In this document: piece after piece, positions 54,563-63,885 of the stretch
Position numbering within the stretch: position 1 is the first letter of the stretch
How the letters are laid out: the number at the start of each line of letters is the position of its first letter
Assembly: GCA_016124585.1 (NCBI GenBank)
Contig: WGNL01000024.1
Span: 62,001 to 126,000 of the forward strand
Length of the DNA: 64,000 nt
Reading direction: 5' to 3'
DNA from: Bacteroidota bacterium
Lineage (GTDB): Bacteria > Bacteroidota > Bacteroidia > Chitinophagales > Saprospiraceae
Made by a program: the position numbers and the translations under genes
The notes under the pieces: model-generated
Seen by the model: the letters and a program-made list of their open reading frames with translations, nothing else
What the model was told of the DNA's origin: nothing
Databases searched by the model: none

Positions 54563-54634
54563 TTGTAAGTAACTGTATTCTGGGATTTTGTCAGGTTTGA
54601 CGAAGTGTTGTAGGTGTTTTGTACATATTTAACG

Positions 54635-54642
54635 TAGTTTTG
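54635..54642 (+). promoter_or_regulatory. Candidate -7 element for the amine-oxidase-like gene
   Basis: TAGTTTTG matches TAnnTTTG, 27 bases before the ATG at 54669. The nearest TTG upstream is 24 bases away, a little far for a -33 box. Confidence 0.45.
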
Positions 54643-54668
54643 GCTTGTTCGTGAACAAATTGCAAACC

Positions 54669-56114
54669 ATGAAACGAAGAAAATTCATCCAGCAACTTGG
54701 CTATGCAGTTCCAGTTGCATTTGCCCTTCCCACCTTAATTTCTTCTTGTAAAAAAAATAACAACGATGACGATGATGGTATTACCACCGTCAAAAAATTC
54801 AAAGATTACACAGTAATAATAGTTGGAGCTGGTGCAGCAGGGTTGTATGCTGGCTGGTATTTGCAAGAAAGAGGTTTTAATGTCAGGATTTTGGAGGCCT
54901 CAGATAGGGTAGGTGGAAGAGTCCGCCACCTTAGCGGTTTTGCTGATTTTGATATAGAACTTGGAGCAGAAGAAATTCATGGAAACAATTCAGAATGGTA
55001 CCGGATTGTCACGGAGCAGGTAAAGGCAAATTTGAATGAGGTGCCAAAGGAGGATTTTTACTTTTTCAAACAGGATTTTACGGATCAAGATGAGCCTGCC
55101 CTCAAATCTGAATCTTTCTCCAATCAGTTTCAAGAATTTACTAAAACCATTCAGTTTGTTGAAAACGCTCCTTTGTATTCAGGGCCGGATTTAACGGTCG
55201 AAAGTGTTTTTTCGACATCCGGAATTTCATGGAACATGTTTGGGGTAGCAAATGGATTGCTTGGTAATGAATTCGGGACTTCCAACAATAGGCTGAGCAT
55301 AAAGGGCCTAGCAGAGGAAGATGCACGCTGGTCATCTGGGGATGAAAGTTATGAACTTAAGGACAAAACTTTGCTGACAGTACTGGAAACCAAGTTTGCG
55401 GCAATTCTACCTAAGGTCGAATTAAACACTCAGGTCAAAAAAATTGATTACTCAGGGGACAAAATTACCTTAACTGACCAGCAAAATAAATCATACCAAG
55501 CTGATAGGGTTATAATAACAGTACCCCTGACTGTTTTGAAAGATGGTGACATCAACTTCAATCCTGGTTTGCCATCTACAAAAGTCGATGCATATTCGAA
55601 TATTGGAATGGGTGGGGGAGTGAAAGCCATCTTTAAATTCAGCACTGCATTTTGGAATGAAATTACGTCTGAAAAACTTGGTTCAGTCATTGGTTACAAT
55701 GAGGTTCCTGAGTTATGGGCAACTAATTACGGCCGTGGAAATGATCCCATTCTCACTACTTTTATTATGGGTGAAAAAGGTGAGCAATTCAGTTCTATGA
55801 GTCAGCAAGATGCAAAGGGCTTCATTCTTGGACATCTTGATAATATTTTTGGAAACAATATTGCTTCCCAAAGCTTGCTACAAGATGGTTTCCATTTAAT
55901 GGATTGGGGCAAAGCGCCTTTTATTAGAGGTGCGTACTCTTACCCAATGGTGGGTGGGGGATTAATTTTCAGAAAAGAACTGGCAGCTTCGGTAAGTGAC
56001 CGTTTGTTCTTCGCTGGAGAAGCAACTCATTACGATGGCCACAGTGGAACTGTTCATGGGGCAATTGAAACAGGAATTCGGGCCGTAGATGAGCTCGAAT
56101 CTTCAATTTTATAA
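54669..56114 (+). CDS. Exported flavin amine oxidase-like protein (Tat-type signal with lipobox)
   Basis: This is an FAD-containing amine-oxidase-family protein of 481 residues. The N-terminus MKRRKFIQQLGYAVPVAF has a twin-arginine motif, and LISSC27 is a lipobox, so a folded, flavin-loaded lipoprotein is likely. The FAD motif VGAGAAGLY has G53-x-G55-x-x-G58, followed by RILEASDRVGGRVRHL, the signature of the monoamine-oxidase group. The C-terminus reads FFAGEATHYDGHSGTVHGAIETG. An Asp-rich stretch (NNNDDDDG) links anchor and enzyme. The substrate (amine, polyamine or amino acid) is unknown. The ATG at 54669 fits the signal better than the TTG at 54645. Confidence 0.9.
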   Translation: MKRRKFIQQLGYAVPVAFALPTLISSCKKNNNDDDDGITTVKKFKDYTVIIVGAGAAGLYAGWYLQERGFNVRILEASDRVGGRVRHLSGFADFDIELGAEEIHGNNSEWYRIVTEQVKANLNEVPKEDFYFFKQDFTDQDEPALKSESFSNQFQEFTKTIQFVENAPLYSGPDLTVESVFSTSGISWNMFGVANGLLGNEFGTSNNRLSIKGLAEEDARWSSGDESYELKDKTLLTVLETKFAAILPKVELNTQVKKIDYSGDKITLTDQQNKSYQADRVIITVPLTVLKDGDINFNPGLPSTKVDAYSNIGMGGGVKAIFKFSTAFWNEITSEKLGSVIGYNEVPELWATNYGRGNDPILTTFIMGEKGEQFSSMSQQDAKGFILGHLDNIFGNNIASQSLLQDGFHLMDWGKAPFIRGAYSYPMVGGGLIFRKELAASVSDRLFFAGEATHYDGHSGTVHGAIETGIRAVDELESSIL

Positions 56115-56500
56115 AAACTTTGCTTATCTTCTGAATGAACGTATTTATTTTTATAACAAAGGAATATAATTTTATTTTTTAAATTATTTTGAAATATTGG
56201 TAGGTTTCTCGCCTGTTTCTCGCCTTCGATTTTGGCAAAAGAAGACGTCAAAGCAATTTTTTTTTAATTTTTTTTTAATTCTATGCTTTTTTGGTACGAA
56301 TCTTTCAATACCTTTGCCAAAGAGAAAGAAAGAGCGAATTTTTAACCTCCATTTATCAAGACATATTTTATTTCCGCCATATCCTATTGGCGATTTCGGG
56401 CATTTTGCCTGTTCTGCATTAGAGTTTCTTCCCATGGCGTCATTTGATGCCCAAAATTTTCAATTAGAACTTTTTTTGTAACCGACTAAACACAGAGCGC
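56115..56500. other. Intergenic region before the beta-helix gene
   Basis: About 390 bases without a convincing gene. It has a short direct repeat of TTTCTCGCCT (near 56206 and 56217), two T-rich tracts with AATT near 56258-56280 and a TACCTTTG element. A 94-codon frame here looks spurious because of its composition. Confidence 0.5.
56309..56316 (+). promoter_or_regulatory. Candidate -7 element for the beta-helix gene
   Basis: TACCTTTG matches TAnnTTTG about 185 bases before the GTG start. A TTTG at 56290-56293 is only 15 bases upstream, which is shorter than usual. Confidence 0.4.
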
Positions 56501-57469
56501 GTGAAACCGACTTTGCTCATCACACTGTTTTTGGCATCTTTCTGCCAAGCACAGTCAGAAATCATTTTTGTCCGTCAGGGAGCCATTGGGAATGGAACGT
56601 CTTGGTCAGATGCCACTGGAAATCTTACCGCTGCCCTTGAACAAGCTACAGCTGGAACTGAAGTTTGGGTAGCTTACGGCACTTACAAGCCAACTGCAAC
56701 AGGCGATAGAAATGCCTCTTTCAAAGTAAAAGATGGTGTTAAACTCTTTGGCAATTTCAACGGAACTGAAACTTCCATTGAGCAGCGCTCAAACACGGCT
56801 AGTGCTTCTATACTTAGTGGTGAAATTGGTCAGCCCGGTCAAGCTGACAATTCCTACAATGTTGTCTTTATGAAAAATGTAAGTGAAAATACGGTGATAG
56901 ATGGTTTTGTGATTACTGCTGGTAATGCTAACAGTCCAGCTACTGAGGGGCAAAAGACCCGCTGTGGTGGTGGAATGTTCGTTGACGGTGAGAATGGCAG
57001 CAGCAAACCGACTATCAGCAACTGTGAATTTCGGAACAACCTAGGACGTGACGGTGCTGCTGTTTACAACAATGGAAGGAAAGGCGAAAGCAGCCCATCA
57101 TTTATCAACTGTATCTTTAAAGCAAATGAAGCGGGCCTCGACGGTGGTGCTATTTATAATGATGGCAGACTCAAAGGCAAAAGCAATCCTTCGCTAACCA
57201 ACTGTTTGTTCGAAAGGAACATGGGAACTTATGGCGGTGCTATTTGCAATGCAACCGAGGACGGAACTTGCAACCTCACACTCGAAAACTGCGTATTCAA
57301 TGAAAATGCAGCTTATCTTCGTGGTGGTGCTGTTTTCAGCTTGAATGGAGATGAAAAATGTTATTTGGAATTGATGAACTGTAAGTTTACAGCTAACTAT
57401 CCAGACGATCAAAATATGATTTTCACTACTACAGCCTCTCGTGAAAGTGCTTACAAAGTAGGCAACTAA
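56501..57469 (+). CDS. Secreted right-handed parallel beta-helix protein
   Basis: This is a 322-residue exported protein with a signal peptide (MKPTLLITLFLASFCQA) that starts at a GTG. It has a Bacteroidota-type opening (IIFVRQGAIGNGTSWSDATGNLTAAL...) and then repeated coils of the kind 'NCxFxxNxGxxGGAxYN', as in NLGRDGAAVYNNG, EAGLDGGAIYNDG, MGTYGGAICNA and AAYLRGGAVFS. These make a polymorphic-membrane-protein-like beta-helix. It has no T9SS sorting domain at the end, which is odd for this family in Bacteroidota, so release or attachment is unclear. A strong terminator follows at 57588. Confidence 0.83.
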   Translation: MKPTLLITLFLASFCQAQSEIIFVRQGAIGNGTSWSDATGNLTAALEQATAGTEVWVAYGTYKPTATGDRNASFKVKDGVKLFGNFNGTETSIEQRSNTASASILSGEIGQPGQADNSYNVVFMKNVSENTVIDGFVITAGNANSPATEGQKTRCGGGMFVDGENGSSKPTISNCEFRNNLGRDGAAVYNNGRKGESSPSFINCIFKANEAGLDGGAIYNDGRLKGKSNPSLTNCLFERNMGTYGGAICNATEDGTCNLTLENCVFNENAAYLRGGAVFSLNGDEKCYLELMNCKFTANYPDDQNMIFTTTASRESAYKVGN

Positions 57470-57587
57470 ATCCTACCAATCAACCGAATGGAATTAGCTT
57501 ACGAATCCAAACAAAACGGCAATACCAACTAAAAACATGATTCGCTAGCAATGTAAGTTCCACGAAATTTTTCCTAAAACTGGTAAG

Positions 57588-57620
57588 GGTGTTCAAGTTT
57601 AAACTTGAACACCTTTTTTT
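57588..57620 (+). terminator. Rho-independent terminator after the beta-helix gene
   Basis: A perfect 26-base palindrome (57588-57600 with 57601-57613, core GTTCAAGTTTAAACTTGAAC) is followed by seven T. With no spacer bases the actual loop will be about four bases at the centre. Confidence 0.88.
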
Positions 57621-57695
57621 ATTTCCAAACTGCCAATTATCTTTCCCGATGGAATACTGTTTCACTCATATTTTTTGCAGGAATTTGCCTAAATA

Positions 57696-59600
57696 ATGGC
57701 CAACTCACACGAGATACTCAAACAATATTGGGGTTTTGAAGAATTTAGACCCTTGCAGGAAGACATCATCCGTTCCACATTGGCAGGTAATGATGTTTTA
57801 GCTCTACTTCCTACTGGCGGTGGTAAGTCCATTTGTTTTCAAGTTCCAGCACTATGTTTGGAAGGAGTTTGCATAGTGGTTTCGCCGCTAATTGCATTGA
57901 TGAAAGACCAAGTCACCAATTTGAAGAAAAGAGAAATACAAGCAGAAGCAATTTTTTCGGGAATGGCCTATCGAGAAATTGATCGGATACTTGACAATGC
58001 AGCATACGGGGGAATAAAATTTCTTTATCTCTCTCCAGAGCGCTTGACGACAGAGATGGTTCGTGAGCGGATCAAGCGAATGAATATCTGTTTATTGGCT
58101 GTTGACGAGGCACATTGCATTTCGCAATGGGGTTACGATTTCAGGCCTCCTTACCTCCAGATTGCTGAAATTAGAGAGCTGATTCCCGAAGTGCCAGTGC
58201 TTGCACTTACAGCAACTGCTACACCTGAAGTAGTACTGGATATTCAAGAAAAACTTGCTTTTAAAAGGAAAAATGTCTTCCAAAAAAGTTTTTCTAGGCC
58301 CAATTTATCCTATGTGGTTTTACCAGAAGAAAATAAAAATGCCCGGCTTCTAGATATTTTAAGAAAGGTGAAAGGTTCAGGGGTCGTTTATGCTAGAAAC
58401 CGGAAAATGACCAAAGAGGTAGCTCGTTTTTTGACAGAAAATAAAATTTCCGCTGATTTTTACCACGCAGGGCTCCCACCAGACGAGCGTTCACAAAAGC
58501 AGGAGGCATGGGTTTCTGGCAAGACTGCGATTATGGCCTGTACAAATGCCTTTGGAATGGGAATTGACAAACCTGACGTTAGAACAGTGGTACATCTCGA
58601 CTTACCTGATAGCCTTGAAGCTTATTTTCAGGAGGCGGGTAGGGGAGGGAGGGATGGCAAAAAATCCTATGCCGTATTGTTGTACGCTGAGGTTGACAAG
58701 CGGAATTTGGAACAAAACCATTTGGTTTCCTTCCCTCCCATAACTGATATTAGACAAACATATCAGGCACTGGGTAGCTTTTTTCAGTTGGCGGTAGGTG
58801 GAGGAGAATTTCAAAGCTTTGATTTTGACATCGCTGATTTTTGTAAAAATTTCAAACTCGATGTTGTAAAAACTTATTCCTGCATCAAAATTTTGGAACA
58901 AGAGGGATGGATTTCACTTACGGAATCTGTTTGGATGCCATCCAGTTTTATGGTGGTTGTTTCTAGGGAACAACTTTATGATTTCCAATTAAAAAATCCG
59001 GCACTTGATACTGTCATAAAATCGCTTTTACGTTTAACGGAGGGAGCTTTCAATCATTTTATGCCTTTTCAAGAAGCAGCGGTTGCTAGGCTTTTAAAAA
59101 CAACGCCAGACAAAGTGCTGCCTGCCATTCAACACCTACATAATCAGGGGATTATCGAATATAGGCCGATGAAAGACAAGCCTCAGCTCACTTTTATCAA
59201 AGAACGGGTTGATGCTTCGAATTTAACGATTGATACTGAAGCCTACAAATTGCGAAAGCTGCGGCACAAAAAGCGAATCGACAAGGCCATTAGCTACGCT
59301 ACTACTGCACGTTGCCGTAGCCAACAGTTATTGGAATATTTCGGTGAATTTGGCCCTAGTTGTGGAATATGTGATGTTTGCTTGGGTAGGACAAAAGGCG
59401 ATTTGTCAAATGATGATTTTGAGCGTTACAAGTTGAAAATCAAGCAATTGATTCATGCTGAGCAAATAACGGAACGTCAACTTTTGGAGGCTTTTTCATC
59501 CAATCGGCAGGCAAATATCTTACAAGCACTTGCCTTTTTGATGGATGAAGGGCAAGTGTTTGTGACAAATGGATTTTTAACTTGGAAACCAGAGAAATGA
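57696..59600 (+). CDS. recQ: ATP-dependent DNA helicase RecQ
   Basis: This is a 3'-5' DNA helicase of recombination repair. Walker A LPTGGGKS ends at S45, the DEAH box is D137-E-A-H140 in VDEAHCISQWGYDFRP, and motif VI is YFQEAGRGGRDG. The RecQ-Ct zinc site has C540 (in RCRSQQLLEYFGEFG) and C556-x2-C559-x2-C562 (CGICDVC). A winged-helix-like end follows, and no full HRDC domain is evident, so the architecture is core plus RQC. At 634 residues it is slightly longer than E. coli RecQ (about 610). The next gene overlaps by 4 bases. Confidence 0.96.
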   Translation: MANSHEILKQYWGFEEFRPLQEDIIRSTLAGNDVLALLPTGGGKSICFQVPALCLEGVCIVVSPLIALMKDQVTNLKKREIQAEAIFSGMAYREIDRILDNAAYGGIKFLYLSPERLTTEMVRERIKRMNICLLAVDEAHCISQWGYDFRPPYLQIAEIRELIPEVPVLALTATATPEVVLDIQEKLAFKRKNVFQKSFSRPNLSYVVLPEENKNARLLDILRKVKGSGVVYARNRKMTKEVARFLTENKISADFYHAGLPPDERSQKQEAWVSGKTAIMACTNAFGMGIDKPDVRTVVHLDLPDSLEAYFQEAGRGGRDGKKSYAVLLYAEVDKRNLEQNHLVSFPPITDIRQTYQALGSFFQLAVGGGEFQSFDFDIADFCKNFKLDVVKTYSCIKILEQEGWISLTESVWMPSSFMVVVSREQLYDFQLKNPALDTVIKSLLRLTEGAFNHFMPFQEAAVARLLKTTPDKVLPAIQHLHNQGIIEYRPMKDKPQLTFIKERVDASNLTIDTEAYKLRKLRHKKRIDKAISYATTARCRSQQLLEYFGEFGPSCGICDVCLGRTKGDLSNDDFERYKLKIKQLIHAEQITERQLLEAFSSNRQANILQALAFLMDEGQVFVTNGFLTWKPEK

Positions 59601-60694
59601 AGCGAATCATTTGCACTGTCACCAATGATTTGACATACGACCAGCGCATGATCCGCATTTGCAGCACTTTGGCATCGGAAGGCTATTCGGTGCTTTTGCT
59701 TGGGAGGGAACTGCCTAGTAGCCGACCACTAGTTACTCAGAATTTTGAACAAAAACGCTTCCATCTATTCTTCAAAAAAGGGAAGCTTTTTTATTTTGAA
59801 ATAAATATCAGGCTCTTTTTCTACTTGTTGTTTTCCAGGGTTGACATCGTTTACTCTGTGGATTTGGATACGCTTTTACCAGGCAGATTGATTGCAAAAT
59901 TGCGCAACAAGGTCTGCGTTTTTGATGCCCACGAGTATTTCACGGAATTGCCAGAATTGATAGAAAGGCCTTTCACTAAACAGTTGTGGGAACTGGCAGC
60001 TAAGTACACCATACCTCGGTTGAAATATGCCATCACAGTCTGTAAAAGCCTAGCAGAGGTTTTTGAAAATAAGTACGGCGTTCATTTCAAGGTGGTTAGG
60101 AACTTACCGGTTCCTCAAAATAAGGTCTGGGAGAAATCAAATACTGGCCAACCATTTACGATTATTTATCAGGGTGCACTCAATGATGGGAGAGGTTTGG
60201 AGGAAAGTATTCTGGCCATGAAAATATTAGAAGATGCGGTACTATTGATATGCGGGGAAGGTGATATGTCACTTGAATTGCGGGATTTGGTAACCAAGAA
60301 TGGACTGGAAAAACAGGTTAATTTCTTGGGGAAATTGCCACCTAATGAGCTTGTTAAAATTACTTGTCAAGCAGATTTAGGGCTTAACTTATTGAAAAAC
60401 AAGGGATTTAATTACTATTATTCTCTTGCAAACAAAGCTTTTGATTATGTGCAGGCTGGCCTTCCATCGCTGAATATGTCTTTCCCGGAATACCTCAATA
60501 TCAACCAAGAATTCAATGTATTTTATTTGATTAAAGAACTAGACCCTAACCAAATCGCAGCGGCTGTTGAGCATTTGCGTAGCGATAAAAAAGCCTATGC
60601 TACATTAGCAAATAACTGCCGCAAAGCTGCCCAGGTACTCAACTGGCAGCAGGAGTCGAAAAAGTTATTGGCTTTAATTAATGCAATTGAGTAA
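59597..60694 (+). CDS. Glycosyltransferase, GT4-like
   Basis: This is a GT-B fold glycosyltransferase of 365 residues, probably acting on surface glycans. It has an N-terminal Rossmann half (RIICTVTNDLTYDQRMIRICSTL) and a nucleotide-sugar half with IIYQGALNDGRGLEESI, LICGEGDMSLELRDLV and FLGKLPPNELVKI. The loop near SLANKAFDYVQAGLPSL corresponds to the usual E-x7-E region but lacks its acidic pair, so the donor site is somewhat divergent. The ATG at 59597 overlaps the recQ stop (ATGA), so it is translationally coupled to recQ although the functions are unrelated. Donor and acceptor are unknown. Confidence 0.85.
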   Translation: MKRIICTVTNDLTYDQRMIRICSTLASEGYSVLLLGRELPSSRPLVTQNFEQKRFHLFFKKGKLFYFEINIRLFFYLLFSRVDIVYSVDLDTLLPGRLIAKLRNKVCVFDAHEYFTELPELIERPFTKQLWELAAKYTIPRLKYAITVCKSLAEVFENKYGVHFKVVRNLPVPQNKVWEKSNTGQPFTIIYQGALNDGRGLEESILAMKILEDAVLLICGEGDMSLELRDLVTKNGLEKQVNFLGKLPPNELVKITCQADLGLNLLKNKGFNYYYSLANKAFDYVQAGLPSLNMSFPEYLNINQEFNVFYLIKELDPNQIAAAVEHLRSDKKAYATLANNCRKAAQVLNWQQESKKLLALINAIE

Positions 60695-60706
60695 AGCCTA
60701 CATAGT

Positions 60707-61153
60707 TCAAAGTTCCTTCAAGGTGTCGGAAGCGGAAGTGTCGTTGGCTTCCAATTGAGCGGGTGGTACTGCTTTGTTCAGCTCCAATTTAAAAGGAAAA
60801 TTGTTGATGACCATGCTGAGACCTAAAAAAGAAGTTGTCAGTGAATCAACCGTGTAAGTGACGGGAGTTTGTCCTTTTTGGATGATTTCATGACCGTTGA
60901 AACTGTACTTGAAATCCTCTTCCAAAGTATTAGGCGTGGGCGGTAGATTGGTTTTCAAATTTCCTTCGCCATCAAATTCGTAAAAGGTACCTGTCATAGT
61001 TTCGGTTTCCTTGCCACTTCTGAAAGCTTTGCTGAGCTCCCACCGACCCACTAGGTCTGCTTTGTTGAATTCTACTTTTTTAGGACCATCGGATTGACAA
61101 GACAACAAAAAACCAGTTGTCAGAAGGACAGTAAAGGTAAAATTGGACGACAT
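60707..61153 (-). CDS. Lipocalin-like lipoprotein
   Basis: This is a 148-residue envelope lipoprotein with a signal sequence and a lipobox (FLLSC19). The body starts with a lipocalin-type strand, LVGRWELSKAF, followed by alternating strands (GTFYEFDGEGNLKTNLP, YTVDSLTTSFLGLSMVIN), the pattern of small Bacteroidota lipocalin-like proteins. The ligand is unknown. It converges with the glycosyltransferase gene (12 bases between ends). A minus-strand -7-like element lies at 61262-61269. Confidence 0.75.
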   Translation of the reverse strand: MSSNFTFTVLLTTGFLLSCQSDGPKKVEFNKADLVGRWELSKAFRSGKETETMTGTFYEFDGEGNLKTNLPPTPNTLEEDFKYSFNGHEIIQKGQTPVTYTVDSLTTSFLGLSMVINNFPFKLELNKAVPPAQLEANDTSASDTLKEL

Positions 61154-61261
61154 GTTTTGGAGAGTTGAAGCCTGTGCCGTTTCCTTTTTGAATTCGGTGC
61201 AGGCGGCTGATTTTCTGAAATATTGCTGTTGGCTTAGTTACTTTCGCAATGCGCAACGCTG

Positions 61262-61269
61262 CAAAATTA
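61262..61269 (-). promoter_or_regulatory. Candidate -7 element for the lipocalin-like gene
   Basis: TAATTTTG on the minus strand matches TAnnTTTG about 110 bases upstream of the start. The region is AT-rich and no -33 box was recognised. Confidence 0.35.
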
Positions 61270-61362
61270 AGCAAATCTTGATATTTTACAATCTGCCGAC
61301 AATTCCCAAAAAAAATCTAAAAAAGAATCCTTACCACATCAATTTACTAGACAAACAAAGGT

Positions 61363-63795
61363 TTACTCGCTTCGCAACGACTTCACCGGATTCGCCAGTG
61401 CAGCCTTCACACTCTGGAAACTCACCGTCAGGAAGGCGATGCCAAGGGCTACCAAACCTGCCATCACAAACACACCCCATTGGATATCGGTGCGGTAAGC
61501 GAAGTCCTGTAACCATTTGCCCATGAAATAATAAGCCAATGGCGCTGCAATGACCAATGCAATTATGACTAGTGACACAAATTCCTTGGACAACATTCCT
61601 ACGAGGCCGGATGTCGTCGCTCCCAAGACTTTTCTGATACCAATTTCTTTACGGCGCTGCTCCGTGACGAAGCTTGCCAATCCAAAAAGCCCCAAGCAGG
61701 CCACCAAAATTGCTAGCATAGCGAAGCCAATAAATACCCTCCCTTGCCGCTGTTCCGCTTCATACAATTTGCCGTAGGCTTCGTTGAGAAATTGATAATC
61801 GAAAGGGTAGTTTGGCAAGAATTTCTTCCAAGTTCGCTCCAGATGCATTAAGCCAGCTTGGGTTTGCTGCCCATCCAGTTTCACGGAAATAGTGGCATAA
61901 TCTGTACTGTCGGTTGGGTAATACATAATCATTGGCTGGATGCCTTGATGCAGCGATTCGAAATTAAAATCGGTCAAAACGCCAGCTACTTTGCCTTCCA
62001 TACCACCATAGCTGATTTGCTGGCCAACCGCATCGGCTGCCGATTTCCAGCCGATTTTTTTCACCGCCATTTCATTCAAGAGGAATGACCTCGGCGCATC
62101 AGCACTGGGTAAATTTTTCAAATTTTGACCTGCCACCAACCCCAGTTCGTACAGCGGCACAAAATTTTCATCCAATCGCACCATTTTCAAATCCACTTTG
62201 GAAGGTTCGAGGCCATCATTGCTGCCATTGATTTTGGCAAAGCCGAAGCTGTCCAACAACCTGCCAGATGGCACCCTGGAGCTTCGTGTCAAGTTTTTTA
62301 CCGAAGGGGCGGACAGAATTTCATTGCGGAAACTCTCATAGGCGGGTGCCAATTCGTTGTAAAAACTCATGGTCAAAACTTGCTCTTTGTTCAGCCCCAA
62401 TTTTTTATCCTGCATAAAATTGAGTTGCCGAAAAACGACCATTGTTGCAATGATAAGTACCGATGAAATGGCAAACTGACCCACCACCAAAAATTTTCGG
62501 AACATGCTTCCTCTACCTGTCTCCATGTTACTAGCTTTCAGTGTTTTCAGCGGCGTGAGTTTGGAAAGAAAAAGTGCCGGATATGCGCCAGCCACTACCC
62601 CAGTTAGAATCGCTAAGCCCGCCGTGGACAGGATAAGCAACGCCAAATGCCCCGGCTCAACTGTTAATTGCTGCCCCAGCAGTTTGTTGACAGTGGGCAT
62701 TGCCAGAAAAGCCAATACGAGTGCCAGCACTGTGGCCATCAGCGACATCAGCACCGACTCGGTTAGGAACTGGCGACTAAGCTCTCCCCGAATGGCACCG
62801 ACGACCTTGCGGACTCCGATTTCCTTGGCACGAGTGGTCGAGCGGGCAGTGGAGAGGTTCATGTAGTTTATGCAAGCAATCAAAAGCACAAACAGCGCAA
62901 TGATGCAGAAAATCCAAACCCGCTTGATGTCCCCGTTTTCTTCGATTTCAGAATCCAGATGGCTGTGCAAATGGATGTCTGTTAAGCGAGTCAAATCAAG
63001 GCTAGTTGCCTTCGAAGGCGTTACACCATCACCGAACTGTCCGTTCATGTATTTATCAATAAATGCTGGAAACTTGGCTTCCAAAGCTGCGCCATCGTAA
63101 CCTTTCGGAAGTAGCAGGAACGTGGAAAATGAATTGTTGCTCCAATTGGTGCGCAACTGCTCCTCCCCGTAAATTGCCGGATTGTTCAATGTCGAGAAGG
63201 AGACGAGCATCCGAGGATGAAAATGGGAATTGTAGGGGAAATCCTTGAAAACGCCCGTCACTTTCAATTCCATATTGTCACTGGTTTTCAACGTTTGGTT
63301 GAGAGGTTCTCCGTTGGGAAAATATTTCTCTGCCGTTGTTTCATCCATCATCACCGAAAACGGTTCGTTCAGCGCAGTGGCAGGATTCCCTTTCATCACC
63401 GGAATATCGAACACCTTGAAAATATTCGGCTCGGCAGCAAAGAGATCCGGCTCGGTGTAAAACTGGTCGTTGTGGCGGAACACCCCACCATTTTGCAACA
63501 TCCTGACCGAAGCCTCCACTTCTGGGAAATCATTTTTCAGCAAAGGCCCGAAAGGTGGCGCAACATGCCCCAAATGCAGCAAGCTACCGCCGTCTTTCCC
63601 GAAGAATTCCCGGTTTACTCGCCAAATGCGGTCAGATTTGGCATGGTAACGGTCGAAGCTCAATTCGTTGGTGATGTAGAGCCCAATGAGTAGGCAACTC
63701 GCCAATCCAATGGTCAGACCAAATAAATTGATGGCGCTGATGCTTTTGTACTTTAGCAGATTGCGCAGGGCTATTTTGAAATAATTTTGGAACAT
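61363..63795 (-). CDS. MacB/FtsX-type ABC transporter permease
   Basis: This is an inner-membrane permease of 810 residues, of the kind found widely in Bacteroidota. The first helix is SAINLFGLTIGLASCLLIGLYI with a MacB_PCD periplasmic domain after it. FtsX segments then follow at about 290-415 (RAKEIGVRKVVGAIRGELSRQFLTES) and at 680-800 (RRKEIGIRKVLGATTSGLVGMLSKEF). It has two FtsX domains and about eight helices in total. The cognate ATPase is not in the window. Such proteins act in export or mechanotransmission of lipoproteins, antibiotics or signals, and the cargo here is unknown. A closely similar permease gene follows upstream on the same strand at 63886. Confidence 0.92.
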   Translation of the reverse strand: MFQNYFKIALRNLLKYKSISAINLFGLTIGLASCLLIGLYITNELSFDRYHAKSDRIWRVNREFFGKDGGSLLHLGHVAPPFGPLLKNDFPEVEASVRMLQNGGVFRHNDQFYTEPDLFAAEPNIFKVFDIPVMKGNPATALNEPFSVMMDETTAEKYFPNGEPLNQTLKTSDNMELKVTGVFKDFPYNSHFHPRMLVSFSTLNNPAIYGEEQLRTNWSNNSFSTFLLLPKGYDGAALEAKFPAFIDKYMNGQFGDGVTPSKATSLDLTRLTDIHLHSHLDSEIEENGDIKRVWIFCIIALFVLLIACINYMNLSTARSTTRAKEIGVRKVVGAIRGELSRQFLTESVLMSLMATVLALVLAFLAMPTVNKLLGQQLTVEPGHLALLILSTAGLAILTGVVAGAYPALFLSKLTPLKTLKASNMETGRGSMFRKFLVVGQFAISSVLIIATMVVFRQLNFMQDKKLGLNKEQVLTMSFYNELAPAYESFRNEILSAPSVKNLTRSSRVPSGRLLDSFGFAKINGSNDGLEPSKVDLKMVRLDENFVPLYELGLVAGQNLKNLPSADAPRSFLLNEMAVKKIGWKSAADAVGQQISYGGMEGKVAGVLTDFNFESLHQGIQPMIMYYPTDSTDYATISVKLDGQQTQAGLMHLERTWKKFLPNYPFDYQFLNEAYGKLYEAEQRQGRVFIGFAMLAILVACLGLFGLASFVTEQRRKEIGIRKVLGATTSGLVGMLSKEFVSLVIIALVIAAPLAYYFMGKWLQDFAYRTDIQWGVFVMAGLVALGIAFLTVSFQSVKAALANPVKSLRSE

Positions 63796-63807
63796 GATAG
63801 TTCAATT

Positions 63808-63880
63808 GAGAATTGAAAATGGAGAATTGAAAATTGAGCAGTGATGGGCATTTTCAGGTTTCGACTATCCATTTTCAATT
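63808..63880. repeat. AATTGA-type short repeat with 12-bp inverted arms
   Basis: Two direct copies of GAGAATTGAAAAT (63808 and 63822) lie between the tandem permease genes. AATTGAAAATGG (63811-63822) is the exact complement of CCATTTTCAATT (63869-63880), so the block can fold. Its AATTGA words resemble the element at 7113-7167. Confidence 0.65.
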
Positions 63881-63885
63881 AGTTA

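Noticed and set aside
56197-56481. 94-codon frame before the beta-helix gene
   Set aside because: It is rich in Phe/Leu/Ile from T-runs, spans a promoter-like element and lacks a ribosome-binding site, so it is likely a chance frame.
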